From Myxococcus stipitatus DSM 14675 (GTDB taxonomy: Bacteria > Myxococcota > Myxococcia > Myxococcales > Myxococcaceae): a stretch of DNA of 64,000 nucleotides. This document shows positions 53,954-63,757 of this stretch, piece by piece (position 1 is the stretch's first letter; every line of letters starts with the position of its first letter). Below the pieces are notes generated by a model, which was not told the origin of the DNA, did no database searches, and saw only the letters and a list, made by a program, of their open reading frames with translations. Made by a program: the position numbers and the translations under genes. Location: positions 4,774,001 to 4,838,000 of the forward strand of contig NC_020126.1 in NCBI RefSeq assembly GCF_000331735.1, given 5' to 3'.

Positions 53954-55204
53954 ATGTCCCTGGACACCCCGAACGAGAAGCCCGCGTCCAAGGCCCGTTC
54001 CGCCCGGAAGGCCCCGGCCTCCAAGGCGGCGGCTGCCGCCGCGCCCGCGGCCCCCCTCAAGGCCTTCACCGACACGCTGCTGACGGTGCTGGCCGGCAAC
54101 CTCCAGGCCCGCGTCCCCAAGGAGCTGGTCGGCGCCGGGGGCGAGGAGATGGCCCACCTGCTCAACCAGGTGCTGGACAACTTCGCCAGCTCCGAGCACC
54201 GCAAGCACGTGGCGGCGCAGGAGATCGACCAGGCCCTGGACGCGCTCATCAGCCTGGTGCGCGAGGGCGACCTGTCGCGCTGGAACACCACCACCGAGGA
54301 CCCCCAGCTGGGGCCCTTGCTGGAGGGCTTCGGCAAGGTCATCGAGACGCTGCGCACCTTCGTGCGGGAGATCAACGAGGCGGCGCTGCGGCTGTCCTCG
54401 TCCGCCAACCAGGTGCTGGCGGCGTCCACCCAGCACGAGACGTCCTCCACCGAGCAGGCCGCCGCCATCCACGAGACGACGGCGACCATGGAGGAGCTGA
54501 AGCACGCCTCCGCGCAGATCGCCGAGAACGCGGGCAGCGTGGCGCGCGTGGCCGAGGAGACGCTCGGCGCGGCGCGCGCGGGCCGGGGCGCCATCGGTGA
54601 GTTCATCCAGGCCATGCAGCAGATCCGCAGCGACGGCGTCGCGGTGGCGGACTCCATCGCCAAGCTGTCCAAGCGCGTGGAGCGCATCGGCACGGTGGTG
54701 GAGGTCATCGACGAGATCGCCGACCGCTCCGACCTGCTCGCGCTGAACGCGGCGCTGGAAGGCAGCCGCGCGGGCGAGGCGGGCAAGGGCTTCTCCATCG
54801 TCGCGGCGGAGATGCGCCGCCTGGCGGAGAACGTCCTGGACTCCACCAAGGAGATCAAGAACCTCATCACCGAGATTCGCGAGGCCACGGCCGCCGCCGC
54901 GGGCGCCGCCGAGGCGTCCAAGTCCGCCACCGAGTCCGGTGAGAAGCTGGGCGCCGTCGCCGCACAGGCCGTCGAGGGCATCCTCGCCGGCGTGCAGGAG
55001 ACGAGCGACGCGGCTCGCGTCATCAACCTCGCCACGCAGCAGCAGCGCACGGCCACCGAGCAGGTCGTGGCGTCCATGGCGGAGATCGAGGACGTGACGC
55101 GCCAGACGACGCAGGCGTCGAAGCAGGCGACGGGAGCGGCCGCGGAGCTCACGCAGCTGGCCGCTCGACTCGCGGAGCTCATCAAGCGCTTCAAGGCCGA
55201 CTAG
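53954..55204 (+). CDS. frzCD: FrzCD, soluble methyl-accepting chemoreceptor
   Basis: 416 residues with no membrane helix. The N-terminus is basic and Ala-rich, then there is a unique helical domain (about 35-135). From about 140, a long MCP signalling region follows, with the hairpin tip I-A-D-R-S-D-L-L-A-L-N-A-A-L-E-G-S-R-A-G-E. Glu/Gln-rich heptads flank the tip and should hold methylation sites used by FrzF and FrzG. It is the receptor of the Frz system and lies in the cytoplasm rather than the membrane. Confidence 0.95.
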   Translation: MSLDTPNEKPASKARSARKAPASKAAAAAAPAAPLKAFTDTLLTVLAGNLQARVPKELVGAGGEEMAHLLNQVLDNFASSEHRKHVAAQEIDQALDALISLVREGDLSRWNTTTEDPQLGPLLEGFGKVIETLRTFVREINEAALRLSSSANQVLAASTQHETSSTEQAAAIHETTATMEELKHASAQIAENAGSVARVAEETLGAARAGRGAIGEFIQAMQQIRSDGVAVADSIAKLSKRVERIGTVVEVIDEIADRSDLLALNAALEGSRAGEAGKGFSIVAAEMRRLAENVLDSTKEIKNLITEIREATAAAAGAAEASKSATESGEKLGAVAAQAVEGILAGVQETSDAARVINLATQQQRTATEQVVASMAEIEDVTRQTTQASKQATGAAAELTQLAARLAELIKRFKAD

Positions 55205-55243
55205 CTCTTCCGGGAAGGGGAGGGTGCGCAGCACTCACCGCCC

Positions 55244-57541
55244 ATGGACACCGAGGCACTCAAGAAATCCCTCCTGAAGAAGTTCCAGGAGGTCACGGCC
55301 GACCGCCTCCAGAAGATCCAACTGGGCGTGTTGGACCTGGAGAAGGAAACCGCGGAGCAAGCCGCGGACGACGTCGCGCGCGAGCTGCACACGATGAAGG
55401 GCGAGGCCCGCATGTTGGGCCTGGCCGCCATCGGGCAGCTGGCGCACGCCGCCGAGGACGTCCTGCGCGCCGAGCGCGAGGGACGCACCGCCACGGAGAT
55501 CGCCACGGACGTCATGCTCCGTGCCTGCGACGTGCTCTCCGACCTCATCGAGGACCTGTCGGGCGCCAACCTGGGCACGTCCGCCAGCGAGGAGATGGTG
55601 CGCGCGATGGAGGGCGTCTCGGGCCAGTCCGCGCCCCCGCTCCCCGGCGCGCGCCCCGCGCCGACGCCGCCTCCCCTGCCGGTGGCCGCGCCGCCTCCCG
55701 TGGTGGCGGCCCCCGTCGCGCCGGTGGCTCACGCGCCAGCGCCCGTGGCGGCCCCTCCCGTGGCGCCGCCCGCCGCCCACGCTCCCGCGCATGCGTCGGG
55801 CAAGGGGGAGGAAGAGGCCCCCAGCGCGGCGAAGTCGGCCATCGCGGACCGCACCATCCGGGTGAACGTGGAGGTGCTGGACTCGCTGGGGCTGCTCGCG
55901 GGTGACCTGCTCGTGGAGAGCGCCCGGGGACGGCTGCGCAGCTCGGAGACGGAGGCGCTGTTCGAGCGCTTCAGCCGGCTGGGCGACCGCTTCATGCGGC
56001 TGGCGGAGCACCTGGAGCTTCCGACCGACGTCCGGACGCTGTTGGACCGCGTGGAGAGCGACCTCCACATGCTGCGCGACGACGCGTTCCGCTTCGTGCG
56101 CCGCAACGACGACGGCATCAACACGCTGCACGGCAACCTGTCGAAGATGGCGGACCACGTGGCCGAGGCCCGGCTGGTGCCGCTGTCCACCGTGTTCGAC
56201 GCCTTCCCTCGCGCCGTGCGCGACATGGCGCGCACGCAGTCGAAGGAAGTGGACCTGCTCATCGAGAACGCCGACATCGGCGTGGACCGGTCCATGCTGG
56301 GCGACGTGCGCGACGCGCTGGTGCACCTGCTGCGCAACGCGGTGGACCACGGCCTGGAGTCTCCCGACACGCGCCAGCAGCTCGGCAAGCCGCTCACGGG
56401 GCGCATCCGCATCCGCGTCCGCGTGGACGGCGACATGCTCCACATCGAGGTGGAGGACGACGGGCGCGGCATCGACCCGGAGCGCCTGCGCCAGGTCGCC
56501 GTCAACAAGCGCCTCATCAACGCCGTGCAGGCCGCGGCGCTGTCGGAGCGCGAGGCCATCGAGCTCATCTTCCGTCCCGGCTTCTCCACCCGCGAGCAGG
56601 TCAGCGAGCTGTCCGGCCGCGGCGTGGGCATGGACGTCGTGAAGCGCAAGGTGGAGACGCTCGGCGGTTCCGTGGGGGTCAACAGCCGCATCGGCCGGGG
56701 CACCACCATCACCCTGCGGCTGCCGCAGTCGCTCGCGTTGATGAAGGTGCTGCTGGTGCGCCTGGGTGACGACGTCTACGGCATGCCCGCCGCGGACGTG
56801 GAAGCCGTGATGCGCGTCAAGCCGGAGGACCGGCTCGAGATTTTCGGCACCCTGGCGGTGCGGCACCGGGGCAAGCCCACGGCGCTCGTGGCGCTGGGGC
56901 CGCTGCTGGGGCTCAACGGCGGCAACCGGTTCGACCGTCCCCCCGCGGTGGTCGTCCGCCACGGCGAGGACCACGCGGCGCTCGTCGTCGACGGCTTCGT
57001 CGATGAGCGCGAAGTCGCCGTGAAGCCGTGTGGCGGTGAGTTCCTCAAGGGCGCGCCCTTCATCGCGGGCACCGCCGCGCTGGAGGACGGCCGCATCGCC
57101 GTGCTGCTGCACGTCCCGGACATCATGACGGAGGTGCGGCGCATGGCGCGTCCCGTCACCCAGGCGCCCACGGCCAAGCGGCTGCGGGTGCTGCTGGTGG
57201 ACGACTCGCCCATCGCGCGCGCCACGGAAGGCGCGCTCGTCAAGGCGCTGGGCCACATGGTGGAGGAGGCCCAGGACGGCGAGGAGGCCTACGGCAAGGT
57301 GCAGAACAACAGCTACGACCTCATCCTCACCGACGTGCAGATGCCGAAGATGGATGGCTTCTCGCTCGCGCGCAGGCTGAAGTCGACGCCGGCCGTGGCG
57401 CGCATCCCCGTCATCATCCTGTCCTCGCTCGCCTCTCCCGAGGACAAGCGACGCGGGTTGGACGCGGGCGCGGATGCCTATCTCGTCAAGGGAGAGCTGG
57501 GCGTGGAAGTGCTCGCGCAGGCCATTGATCGGCTGACCTGA
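55244..57541 (+). CDS. frzE: FrzE, CheA-CheY fusion kinase
   Basis: 765 residues. The HPt domain carries H49 in E-L-H-T-M-K-G-E-A. A Pro/Ala-rich linker (about 125-190) leads to the dimer and ATP domains (N-box H-L-L-R-N-A-V-D-H-G, G1 D-D-G-R-G-I-D, G2 G-R-G-V-G-M-D), a CheW-like domain, and a C-terminal receiver with V-D-D-S and L-T-D-V-Q-M-P (D about 697). It autophosphorylates and passes phosphate to FrzZ, with its own receiver modulating it. Confidence 0.95.
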   Translation: MDTEALKKSLLKKFQEVTADRLQKIQLGVLDLEKETAEQAADDVARELHTMKGEARMLGLAAIGQLAHAAEDVLRAEREGRTATEIATDVMLRACDVLSDLIEDLSGANLGTSASEEMVRAMEGVSGQSAPPLPGARPAPTPPPLPVAAPPPVVAAPVAPVAHAPAPVAAPPVAPPAAHAPAHASGKGEEEAPSAAKSAIADRTIRVNVEVLDSLGLLAGDLLVESARGRLRSSETEALFERFSRLGDRFMRLAEHLELPTDVRTLLDRVESDLHMLRDDAFRFVRRNDDGINTLHGNLSKMADHVAEARLVPLSTVFDAFPRAVRDMARTQSKEVDLLIENADIGVDRSMLGDVRDALVHLLRNAVDHGLESPDTRQQLGKPLTGRIRIRVRVDGDMLHIEVEDDGRGIDPERLRQVAVNKRLINAVQAAALSEREAIELIFRPGFSTREQVSELSGRGVGMDVVKRKVETLGGSVGVNSRIGRGTTITLRLPQSLALMKVLLVRLGDDVYGMPAADVEAVMRVKPEDRLEIFGTLAVRHRGKPTALVALGPLLGLNGGNRFDRPPAVVVRHGEDHAALVVDGFVDEREVAVKPCGGEFLKGAPFIAGTAALEDGRIAVLLHVPDIMTEVRRMARPVTQAPTAKRLRVLLVDDSPIARATEGALVKALGHMVEEAQDGEEAYGKVQNNSYDLILTDVQMPKMDGFSLARRLKSTPAVARIPVIILSSLASPEDKRRGLDAGADAYLVKGELGVEVLAQAIDRLT

Positions 57542-57551
57542 GGAGCGACAC

Positions 57552-58568
57552 TTGGGCGGCACGGCGGTGATGGCATTCAGGGTGCTCATGGTGGGCAAGG
57601 GGCTGCGCGCGCTCGCGGCCCGAGGCCTGTTCGACGGCGAGTCGCTGGTCCCGGTCGGTCCCGTGGAGGTGGACTTCCCGGGCGCGCTCGTCGCCGTGCA
57701 GCGTCACTTCCCGGACGTGCTGCTGGTGGACCTCACGGGCCTGGAGGCCCTGGAGGCCATCGAGCAGGTCATGGCGGAGCGGCCCGTGCCGGTGCTCGCG
57801 CTGCACCCGGGGGTCCTCTCGGGACAGGAGGCCTTCCAGGCGGTGGCGCTGGGCGCGCTGGACGTGGCGGAGCGCCCGGCGATTCCGGGCCCCGAGTTCT
57901 GGGCCCACATCTCACGCAAGCTGGTGCTCCTGGCGCAGGTGAAGGCCGTGCGCCAGACGCGCTCGTCCTCGAAGCTGCCCCGGGAGGAGCTGCCCGCGCC
58001 TCCGTTCCCCCTGGTGGCCATCGCCGCGTCCCTGGGCGGACCCAAGGCCGTCGCCCAGGTCCTGCGGAAGATTCCACGAGACTTTCCCGCGCCCATCGCC
58101 TACTGCCAGCACATCAGCGAGGGTTTCACGGAGGGCCTCGCGCACTGGCTGACCATGGAGACGGCGCTCGGAGTGAGGGAGGCGGAGCACGGCATGTCGA
58201 TGGCGCCGGGGACGGTGTACATCGCACCGTCGGGCAGTCACCTGTTGGTGAGACCCGAGGGCAGGCTGGAGTTGGACTCGGGGCCCGCGCTCCGGGGATT
58301 CCGGCCTTCGTGTGACATGCTGCTCACTTCGGCCGCGGAGTCCTTCGGCTCGCGCTGTGTCGGCGTCATCCTCACGGGAATGGGGCGTGATGGCGCGCGG
58401 GGAATGAAGGAGATCCGTGAGCGGGGAGGGCGGACCATCGCTCAGGATGAGGGGACGTCCGCGGTGTGGGGCATGCCTCGCGAGGCGGTGTTGCTCGGGG
58501 CGGCGCAGGAAGTCCTGCCGCTGGAGCGCATCGGCCCCACGTTGTTGCAGTGGGTGGATGCGTGCTGA
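57552..58568 (+). CDS. frzG: FrzG, CheB-like methylesterase
   Basis: 338 residues from TTG at 57552, chosen because AGGAG lies 6 bases upstream; an in-frame ATG is at 57570. The C-terminal esterase has Ser in A-A-S-L-G-G-P, His in Y-C-Q-H-I-S-E-G, and Asp in L-T-G-M-G-R-D-G-A, a full catalytic triad. The N-terminal receiver is degenerate (V-L-M-V-G-K in place of the acidic pocket), so regulation by phosphorylation is doubtful. It removes methyl groups from FrzCD. Confidence 0.92.
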   Translation: MGGTAVMAFRVLMVGKGLRALAARGLFDGESLVPVGPVEVDFPGALVAVQRHFPDVLLVDLTGLEALEAIEQVMAERPVPVLALHPGVLSGQEAFQAVALGALDVAERPAIPGPEFWAHISRKLVLLAQVKAVRQTRSSSKLPREELPAPPFPLVAIAASLGGPKAVAQVLRKIPRDFPAPIAYCQHISEGFTEGLAHWLTMETALGVREAEHGMSMAPGTVYIAPSGSHLLVRPEGRLELDSGPALRGFRPSCDMLLTSAAESFGSRCVGVILTGMGRDGARGMKEIRERGGRTIAQDEGTSAVWGMPREAVLLGAAQEVLPLERIGPTLLQWVDAC

Positions 58569-60331
58569 ACGTGAGCAACAAAGTGCTTCAACAGCTCGCC
58601 GCGCTCCTCTTGGAGCGTGCGGGGTTGAAGATCACTCCGGATGGCTTCCACAGCCTGCGGCTGGCCTTGTCCACGCGCATGCCGGTGCTCGGCGTGGAGG
58701 AGCCGGAGCGCTACCTCCAGCGACTGAACGGGCCCGGAGGCGAGGAGGAGCTGCGCTCGCTGCTGCCCCTGGTGACGGTGGGGCACACGGAGTTCTTCCG
58801 GGACGCCAAGCAGTTCCGCGCGCTGGAGAAGAGCGTGCTGCCGGACCTGCTCGCGCGGGCGCGGAGGGAGATGCGCAAGGTCTCCGTCTGGTCCGCGGGC
58901 TGCGCGACGGGCGAGGAGCCCTACAGCGTGGCCATGGTGCTGGCGGAGCTGGGCGCGCTCTCGGTCGAGGTGGACCTGTGGGCCACGGACCTGAACCTGG
59001 CGGCCGTCGAGGCCGCGCGTCAGGGCCGCTTCTCGCAGCGGCGCGCCATCAGCATCAACCCGGAGCGGCTCAGCCGGTTCTTCCGCCCCGTCGAGGACGG
59101 CTACGAGGCGCTGACCACCCTGCGTGAGTACATCCGCTTCGACGGTCAGAACCTGGCGGTCCCCGTCTTCGACAAGGTGGCGCTCGGCTCGCTGGACCTC
59201 ATCCTCTGCCGCAACGTCATCATCTACTTCGACCTGCCCACCATCCGCGGGTTGATGGACCGGTTCCTCGCGGCGCTGCGGCCCGGGGGCCTGCTCTTCC
59301 TGGGGTACTCGGAGAGCCTCTTCAAGGTCTATGACCGCTTCGAGATGATCGAAGTGGATGGCGCCTTCGTCTATCGCCGTCCCCCCAGCGACCGGGGTGT
59401 GCGGCCGCCGCCGCTGCGCATCCATCCGTACCCTGGAACAGGGACGCAGGAGCCGCGCGCGCCGGAGCCGGAGCCGTTCTCTCCCGCCGTGTACGCGCGT
59501 CCGCCGGTGGATGGGGCGGCGCAAGGGGTTCGGCCTCGCACGGCTCCGGTGGACACCAGCGTCCGGGGGCCGGGGGCGATGTCCGGGACGTTCTCCACCG
59601 TGGGGACTCCGCCCGCGGCGTCCGCGACGGTGCCCGTCGGCACGCGGAGCAACGACCTGGGCCGGCCTCGCATCACCGTCGAGATTCCCGCCGTGGGCGC
59701 CGTGGACACGGGCCGCACGCGGCCGACGGTGGAGCTGCCCTCGGTGCAGGTGTCTCCTCGCGCCGCTTCCCCTGGCGAGCCGTCCGCGCTCGCGGCCTGG
59801 CCGAAGCTGCTGCCTCCGGCGGAGCGGTTGGCCATGGCGGTGCGGAAGATGACGCAGGGCGATTTCCCTGGGGCCATCGCGGGTGTGGAGCGGCTGCTGG
59901 TGGATGAGCCCAGTGACTTGGATGCGCTCCTGACGCTGGGGAACCTCTACTCGCTCACGGGCCGCATCCCGGAGGCGCGGGAGGCGTTCGCCCAGGCCAT
60001 CCTGCGCGAGCCGCTGTGCGTGGAGGCGCGGGTGTTCGGAGGCGTGGCGGCGCTGCAGGCGGGGGAGTTGAAGGAGGCGCGCTCGGAGCTGGGCAAGGCG
60101 CTGTTCCTGGAGCCCACGCTGGCCATCGGCCACTACCTGCTGGCGCAGGTGCAGGAGCGCAGCCACGAGTCGGACTCGGCGCGCCGGAGCTATCGCAACG
60201 CGATTGCGCAGCTTCGCTTCCCCCAGCGCACCCTGGCCGGGCACTACCCGGAGATGCCCGACTCGGCGGAGGCCATCTCCCGCGCGGCGCGCTATGCACT
60301 CGCCGCGCTGGAAGAACAGCCTCCGCACTGA
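58562..60331 (+). CDS. frzF: FrzF, CheR-like methyltransferase with TPR tail
   Basis: 589 residues from GTG at 58562, which overlaps the frzG stop by 7 bases; a GTG at 58571 is an alternative. The CheR N-domain (about 1-80) precedes a SAM-binding core with [14 protein letters not shown] and [11 protein letters not shown] Pro-rich linker (about 285-430) is followed by TPR repeats (about 440-560). It methylates FrzCD, and the TPR part likely modulates substrate access. Confidence 0.93.
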   Translation: MLNVSNKVLQQLAALLLERAGLKITPDGFHSLRLALSTRMPVLGVEEPERYLQRLNGPGGEEELRSLLPLVTVGHTEFFRDAKQFRALEKSVLPDLLARARREMRKVSVWSAGCATGEEPYSVAMVLAELGALSVEVDLWATDLNLAAVEAARQGRFSQRRAISINPERLSRFFRPVEDGYEALTTLREYIRFDGQNLAVPVFDKVALGSLDLILCRNVIIYFDLPTIRGLMDRFLAALRPGGLLFLGYSESLFKVYDRFEMIEVDGAFVYRRPPSDRGVRPPPLRIHPYPGTGTQEPRAPEPEPFSPAVYARPPVDGAAQGVRPRTAPVDTSVRGPGAMSGTFSTVGTPPAASATVPVGTRSNDLGRPRITVEIPAVGAVDTGRTRPTVELPSVQVSPRAASPGEPSALAAWPKLLPPAERLAMAVRKMTQGDFPGAIAGVERLLVDEPSDLDALLTLGNLYSLTGRIPEAREAFAQAILREPLCVEARVFGGVAALQAGELKEARSELGKALFLEPTLAIGHYLLAQVQERSHESDSARRSYRNAIAQLRFPQRTLAGHYPEMPDSAEAISRAARYALAALEEQPPH

Positions 60332-60344
60332 CGGCTTGCGCCCT

Positions 60345-60665
60345 TCAGCTCAGGGCGCCCTTCACCTGGTCCAGCGACTTGCTCGGGTCCAGCACCGAGC
60401 TGAACTTCTCCTTCAGGTACTTCGTCGCCTGGCCACGCAGCAGCATGCCGGGGTCCGTGCCTTCACCCTCGACGGCCTTGTCGGTGATGACGAAGGACGC
60501 ATCCAGCTTGATGCCCATCACCTTGCCGACAATCTTGGCGCCCTCGCCCTGCCAGTCCGCCTTCACTCCGTACTTGCCTCCCCAGTACTGAAGCAGCTGC
60601 TCGACGCGCTTCTTGACCTCCTCCTTCGGGAGGGAGTGGGGAATATCGAACTTCATCATGCCCAT
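60345..60665 (-). CDS. Polyhydroxyalkanoate-system family protein
   Basis: 106 residues. Length and pattern (F-D-I-P-H-S-L near the start, Y-G-V-K-A-D-W, G-K-V-M-G-I-K-L-D-A, and a charged C-terminal helix) fit the PHA granule region family (PF09650 type). These small proteins are found near polyhydroxyalkanoate genes, but no such genes are visible here. ATG at 60665 or 60659 may be the start. It converges with frzF. Confidence 0.65.
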   Translation of the reverse strand: MGMMKFDIPHSLPKEEVKKRVEQLLQYWGGKYGVKADWQGEGAKIVGKVMGIKLDASFVITDKAVEGEGTDPGMLLRGQATKYLKEKFSSVLDPSKSLDQVKGALS

Positions 60666-60769
60666 GGCACGGCTCCTGAGGTCGGTGTCCTGCCCAAGCG
60701 TTTACCGACGCCCGGGCCGGAAGGGAATTGCCATGTCACTTCGGGCCGAGCCGTTGTCAACAGCCTTGC

Positions 60770-62230
60770 TCACCGGCTCGTGCCTCCGCGCACGCGCTTG
60801 AGCTTCACGGGAGGGTCCTCCGGGCGTCCCCAACGTGCCATGTAGGGCGCCAGGTCGTACTTCTCCGCCGTGCGCGGCGAGCTCATGGGGCGCACCTTCC
60901 CCAGCACCTTGCGCTCCTGGAAGGGTCGGTCGTGCAGCCCCAGGACCCACATGAAGTTGGCGACGCTGGCCGGGTCTCTTCCATCCACCGCGTACTTGTC
61001 ATTGAGGTGCGCGATGCGGCGCAGCCCTTCCTCCGGCGTCGGGCTCCACTCGAGAATCTTCTTGCCCCAGAGCATGCGCAGGTAGTTGTGGATGCGGCCG
61101 CGCTCCCGCAGCTCGCGCTGGGCCGCGTTCCACAGTCCGTCCGCCGTGTGCGCGTGCTCCATCTGCTCCAGTGAGTACAGGTGCTCACGCGCGTCTTTCT
61201 GATGCGTGCGCAGCGTCTCGCGGGCCCAGCCGGGAAGCGACTCCGTGGAGAGCTGCCGGGCCTCGGGCGTGTGGAAGCAGTAGTTGAAGCCCAGCTCGCG
61301 GCGCACCAGCAGCTCCTCCAGGAAGCTGCGCACCGCGGGGTCATCCGTGCCGCGTGCACGCAGCGCCGCCCGGGCCGCCTCGCCCGCGAAGAGGTTGCCC
61401 CAGTGGAAGAACGGCGACAGGCCGGACTGGTGCGAGCGACCCGGGTCATTGCGCTCGACGTCGTATCCCTCGAGCTTCTGGTGGAGGAAGGTGTCCAGCG
61501 CCTTCAATGCCGCCTTGCGTCCGCCGCGCTCCTCGAGCGGTGGAACCGAGTGGTCGATGTGGAAGCCCGACAGGGTTCGACGGGCCTCGCGCGCATCGGC
61601 CAGCTCGAAGCCCGGGGCCAGCGTGTGCGCGCGCACCTTGAGCGGGCGAGGGCGCAGCATGCGGCCCAGGTACTCCGGCCACAGCTTCTGGAGCTTCGGC
61701 CGCAGCGTGTACGCGCCCGCCTGGAGGGTGGCGATGCGCTGCATGGGCACGACGCAGGACGCGTCCACCGCGAACAACGGAACCTCCAGCGTCCTGGCCG
61801 CACCGCGGAGGTGCCCTGGGATGATGTACGTGGGGAAGAAGTCGGACACGACGGCGGCGGCGCGCCGGCCCAGCTCCGCGATGCGCGCCACGTGCTCGCG
61901 GGGATGGCGGGGCAGCTCCAGCCAGTAGGGAATCCCTCGGGAGGCGAGGGCCTGCGCCAGGTCCGCCATGCCCTCCAGGGCCCAGGCATGAAGCCGGTCC
62001 GAGGCATGGGGATGGTCCGGCCTCAGCGCCTGGTACACCACCACGGGAAGACCCAGGAGGTTGCCCAGGGCGATGGCCGTGTCGAGCGCGTGGTTCTCCT
62101 CGGCGCGATGGTTGACCATGCACCAATACAGGACGAAGTCTCTCCCCGAGGCGGGGAGGGGCACGTCCTTGACGACGATGACTCGAGCGGAATCGACGGC
62201 GAGCTCGGACCACGAGAACCCGTTGGGCAT
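60770..62230 (-). CDS. phr: Class II CPD photolyase
   Basis: 486 residues, the right length for the class. It repairs cyclobutane pyrimidine dimers with light, using FAD. Hallmarks seen are W-C-M-V-N-H-R near the N-terminus, R-R-E-L-G-F-N-Y-C-F, and Y-L-R-M-L-W-G-K-K-I-L-E-W near the flavin site, which separates class II from class I enzymes. The N-terminal alpha/beta domain may hold an antenna cofactor. No operon partner is obvious. Confidence 0.88.
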   Translation of the reverse strand: MPNGFSWSELAVDSARVIVVKDVPLPASGRDFVLYWCMVNHRAEENHALDTAIALGNLLGLPVVVYQALRPDHPHASDRLHAWALEGMADLAQALASRGIPYWLELPRHPREHVARIAELGRRAAAVVSDFFPTYIIPGHLRGAARTLEVPLFAVDASCVVPMQRIATLQAGAYTLRPKLQKLWPEYLGRMLRPRPLKVRAHTLAPGFELADAREARRTLSGFHIDHSVPPLEERGGRKAALKALDTFLHQKLEGYDVERNDPGRSHQSGLSPFFHWGNLFAGEAARAALRARGTDDPAVRSFLEELLVRRELGFNYCFHTPEARQLSTESLPGWARETLRTHQKDAREHLYSLEQMEHAHTADGLWNAAQRELRERGRIHNYLRMLWGKKILEWSPTPEEGLRRIAHLNDKYAVDGRDPASVANFMWVLGLHDRPFQERKVLGKVRPMSSPRTAEKYDLAPYMARWGRPEDPPVKLKRVRGGTSR

Positions 62231-62411
62231 GATGAGCAGGGATGCGCGGAGCAGTCAGGCGTCGCGGAAGAATTGAAGCACGTGTGCAGGAATGCCGTGC
62301 TTGTGACGGTTGGCTTGCATGGAGCGAGGTGGGAGTGACAAGACGCGTCCAAAAAACACCATGGAGACAAGGGTTATGGTCTTCTGGCGGGCGGACCCAA
62401 GGAGTCCTTGC

Positions 62412-63689
62412 GTGTCATCTCTGAGAAACTGGCTCTGCATCCCCACCGTCCTCACGCTCGTGCTCTCACTCCCCGAGGCGGCGCGTGCGCAGGCCGGCAC
62501 GTCGTACCCCATCACGGAACCCTCCCAGGCGCAGCCCGCGTATCCGCCCCAGGACGCCGCGCCCTCGCGAACCGACGAGTCGCAGCCGCTCCCACCAGAG
62601 GAAGGTTTGCCCAGGGTTCCCACCTCGGCGGAGCCCCACTTCGAGGACCCGCCGCAGCAGGGCTTCGAGCGCCCCATCTCCGCGCAGCCGGACCCGCACG
62701 CTTCCTCCGACCCGGCGATGGATGGCGCGCCGCCCCCGCGAGACGGGCCCCTGCCGATGGATGCGCCCAAGGCCGAGCCCCTCCCCACCGTGATGCAGGA
62801 GTCGACGCGTCCGGTCCTGACGCCGAACTCGGCCCTGCCGCCGCCGCACGTGGACAGCGGCATCCTGTTGGACGGTCAGCCGCGCATCGGCCCCTTCCTG
62901 TCCGGACCGGGCAGCTTCCGCTTCATCGCCCACCACACCACGCTCGGTGCGCTGGGCGGCTTCTTCACCCAGGCGTTCGCCAATGACTTCAGCTTCGACA
63001 AGAGCTCTCGCGAGGCGATGCTCGCCGGCACGCTGATTGGCGCGGGCCTGGGCTTCGGCGCCTCGGCGTGGTGGCAGTTCAACAACTGGGTGGACCGCCC
63101 GATGGCGAACTTCAGCATGCACAACTCCTTGGTGGGAGGCATGTTCATGGCGGGCTTCATGGACCTGTTCACCCAGGACCCGGGCGTGCTGACGTGGTCC
63201 GCGTTCCTGGGCGCGGAGCTGGGCGCGTGGCTCACCGCGGGGCTGGGCACGGGGCAGTTGCCGCTGAATGACGGCCTCCTGATGGCGTCCGGCGCGGGCT
63301 GGGGCGCGGCCTATACGGCGCTGCTGCTGGCGGTCGTCCACTTCTCCGGCTCGGACATCTCCGGCAAGACGTGGCGAGACGCGTTGCTGCTCGCGCCGGG
63401 AATCGGAGCGGGGGCGCTGGCGCTGGCCACGATGCGCTACAACCCGACGCCGTCGCAGATTCTCCGCGCGGACCTCTTCGGCTCCGGGGTGGGCGCGGCG
63501 GTGCTGCTCATCTCCGGCCTGGTGCTGGGTGGGTTCGACCAGTCCACGCCGTACGTGCTGTCGTTCCTGGGCTCCGCGGGCGCCATCACCACGGTGAGCC
63601 TCCTGTGGGAGGAGAGCGTGGACCCTTCGTCGTTGAGGTCGACGAGGGGCTCGGCGAAGGACCGGCCGTACCGCAACGTCTGGTGGTAG
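62412..63689 (+). CDS. Exported multi-pass membrane protein of unknown function
   Basis: 425 residues from GTG at 62412, chosen because AAGGAG lies exactly 7 bases upstream and because it gives a clean signal peptide ending A-R-A-Q. A Pro-rich region (about 30-150) follows. The C-terminal 275 residues hold about seven Gly/Ala-rich hydrophobic helices (G-A-L-G-G-F-F-T and L-I-G-A-G-L-G-F-G-A). No family recognised. Longer in-frame ATGs (62310, 62376) exist but lack sites and would bury the signal. Confidence 0.6.
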   Translation: MSSLRNWLCIPTVLTLVLSLPEAARAQAGTSYPITEPSQAQPAYPPQDAAPSRTDESQPLPPEEGLPRVPTSAEPHFEDPPQQGFERPISAQPDPHASSDPAMDGAPPPRDGPLPMDAPKAEPLPTVMQESTRPVLTPNSALPPPHVDSGILLDGQPRIGPFLSGPGSFRFIAHHTTLGALGGFFTQAFANDFSFDKSSREAMLAGTLIGAGLGFGASAWWQFNNWVDRPMANFSMHNSLVGGMFMAGFMDLFTQDPGVLTWSAFLGAELGAWLTAGLGTGQLPLNDGLLMASGAGWGAAYTALLLAVVHFSGSDISGKTWRDALLLAPGIGAGALALATMRYNPTPSQILRADLFGSGVGAAVLLISGLVLGGFDQSTPYVLSFLGSAGAITTVSLLWEESVDPSSLRSTRGSAKDRPYRNVWW

Positions 63690-63723
63690 ACGAGGCGTAG
63701 GGCGGACGAGCGAGCGTCCTGGC

Positions 63724-63748
63724 AAGGTGGCGGAGACGACACCACCTT
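63724..63748 (+). terminator. Stem-loop after the membrane protein gene
   Basis: AAGGTGG (63724-63730) pairs with CCACCTT (63742-63748) around an 11-base loop. It lies 34 bases after the stop and 9 bases before the next ATG. No T-run. Confidence 0.4.
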
Positions 63749-63757
63749 CCCGGCGAC

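Noticed and set aside
55235-57598. Open frame of 787 codons opposite frzE
   Set aside because: It mirrors frzE codons and has no recognisable motif.
58442-60328. Open frame of 628 codons opposite frzF
   Set aside because: It is the shadow of frzF, whose CheR and TPR motifs are unambiguous.
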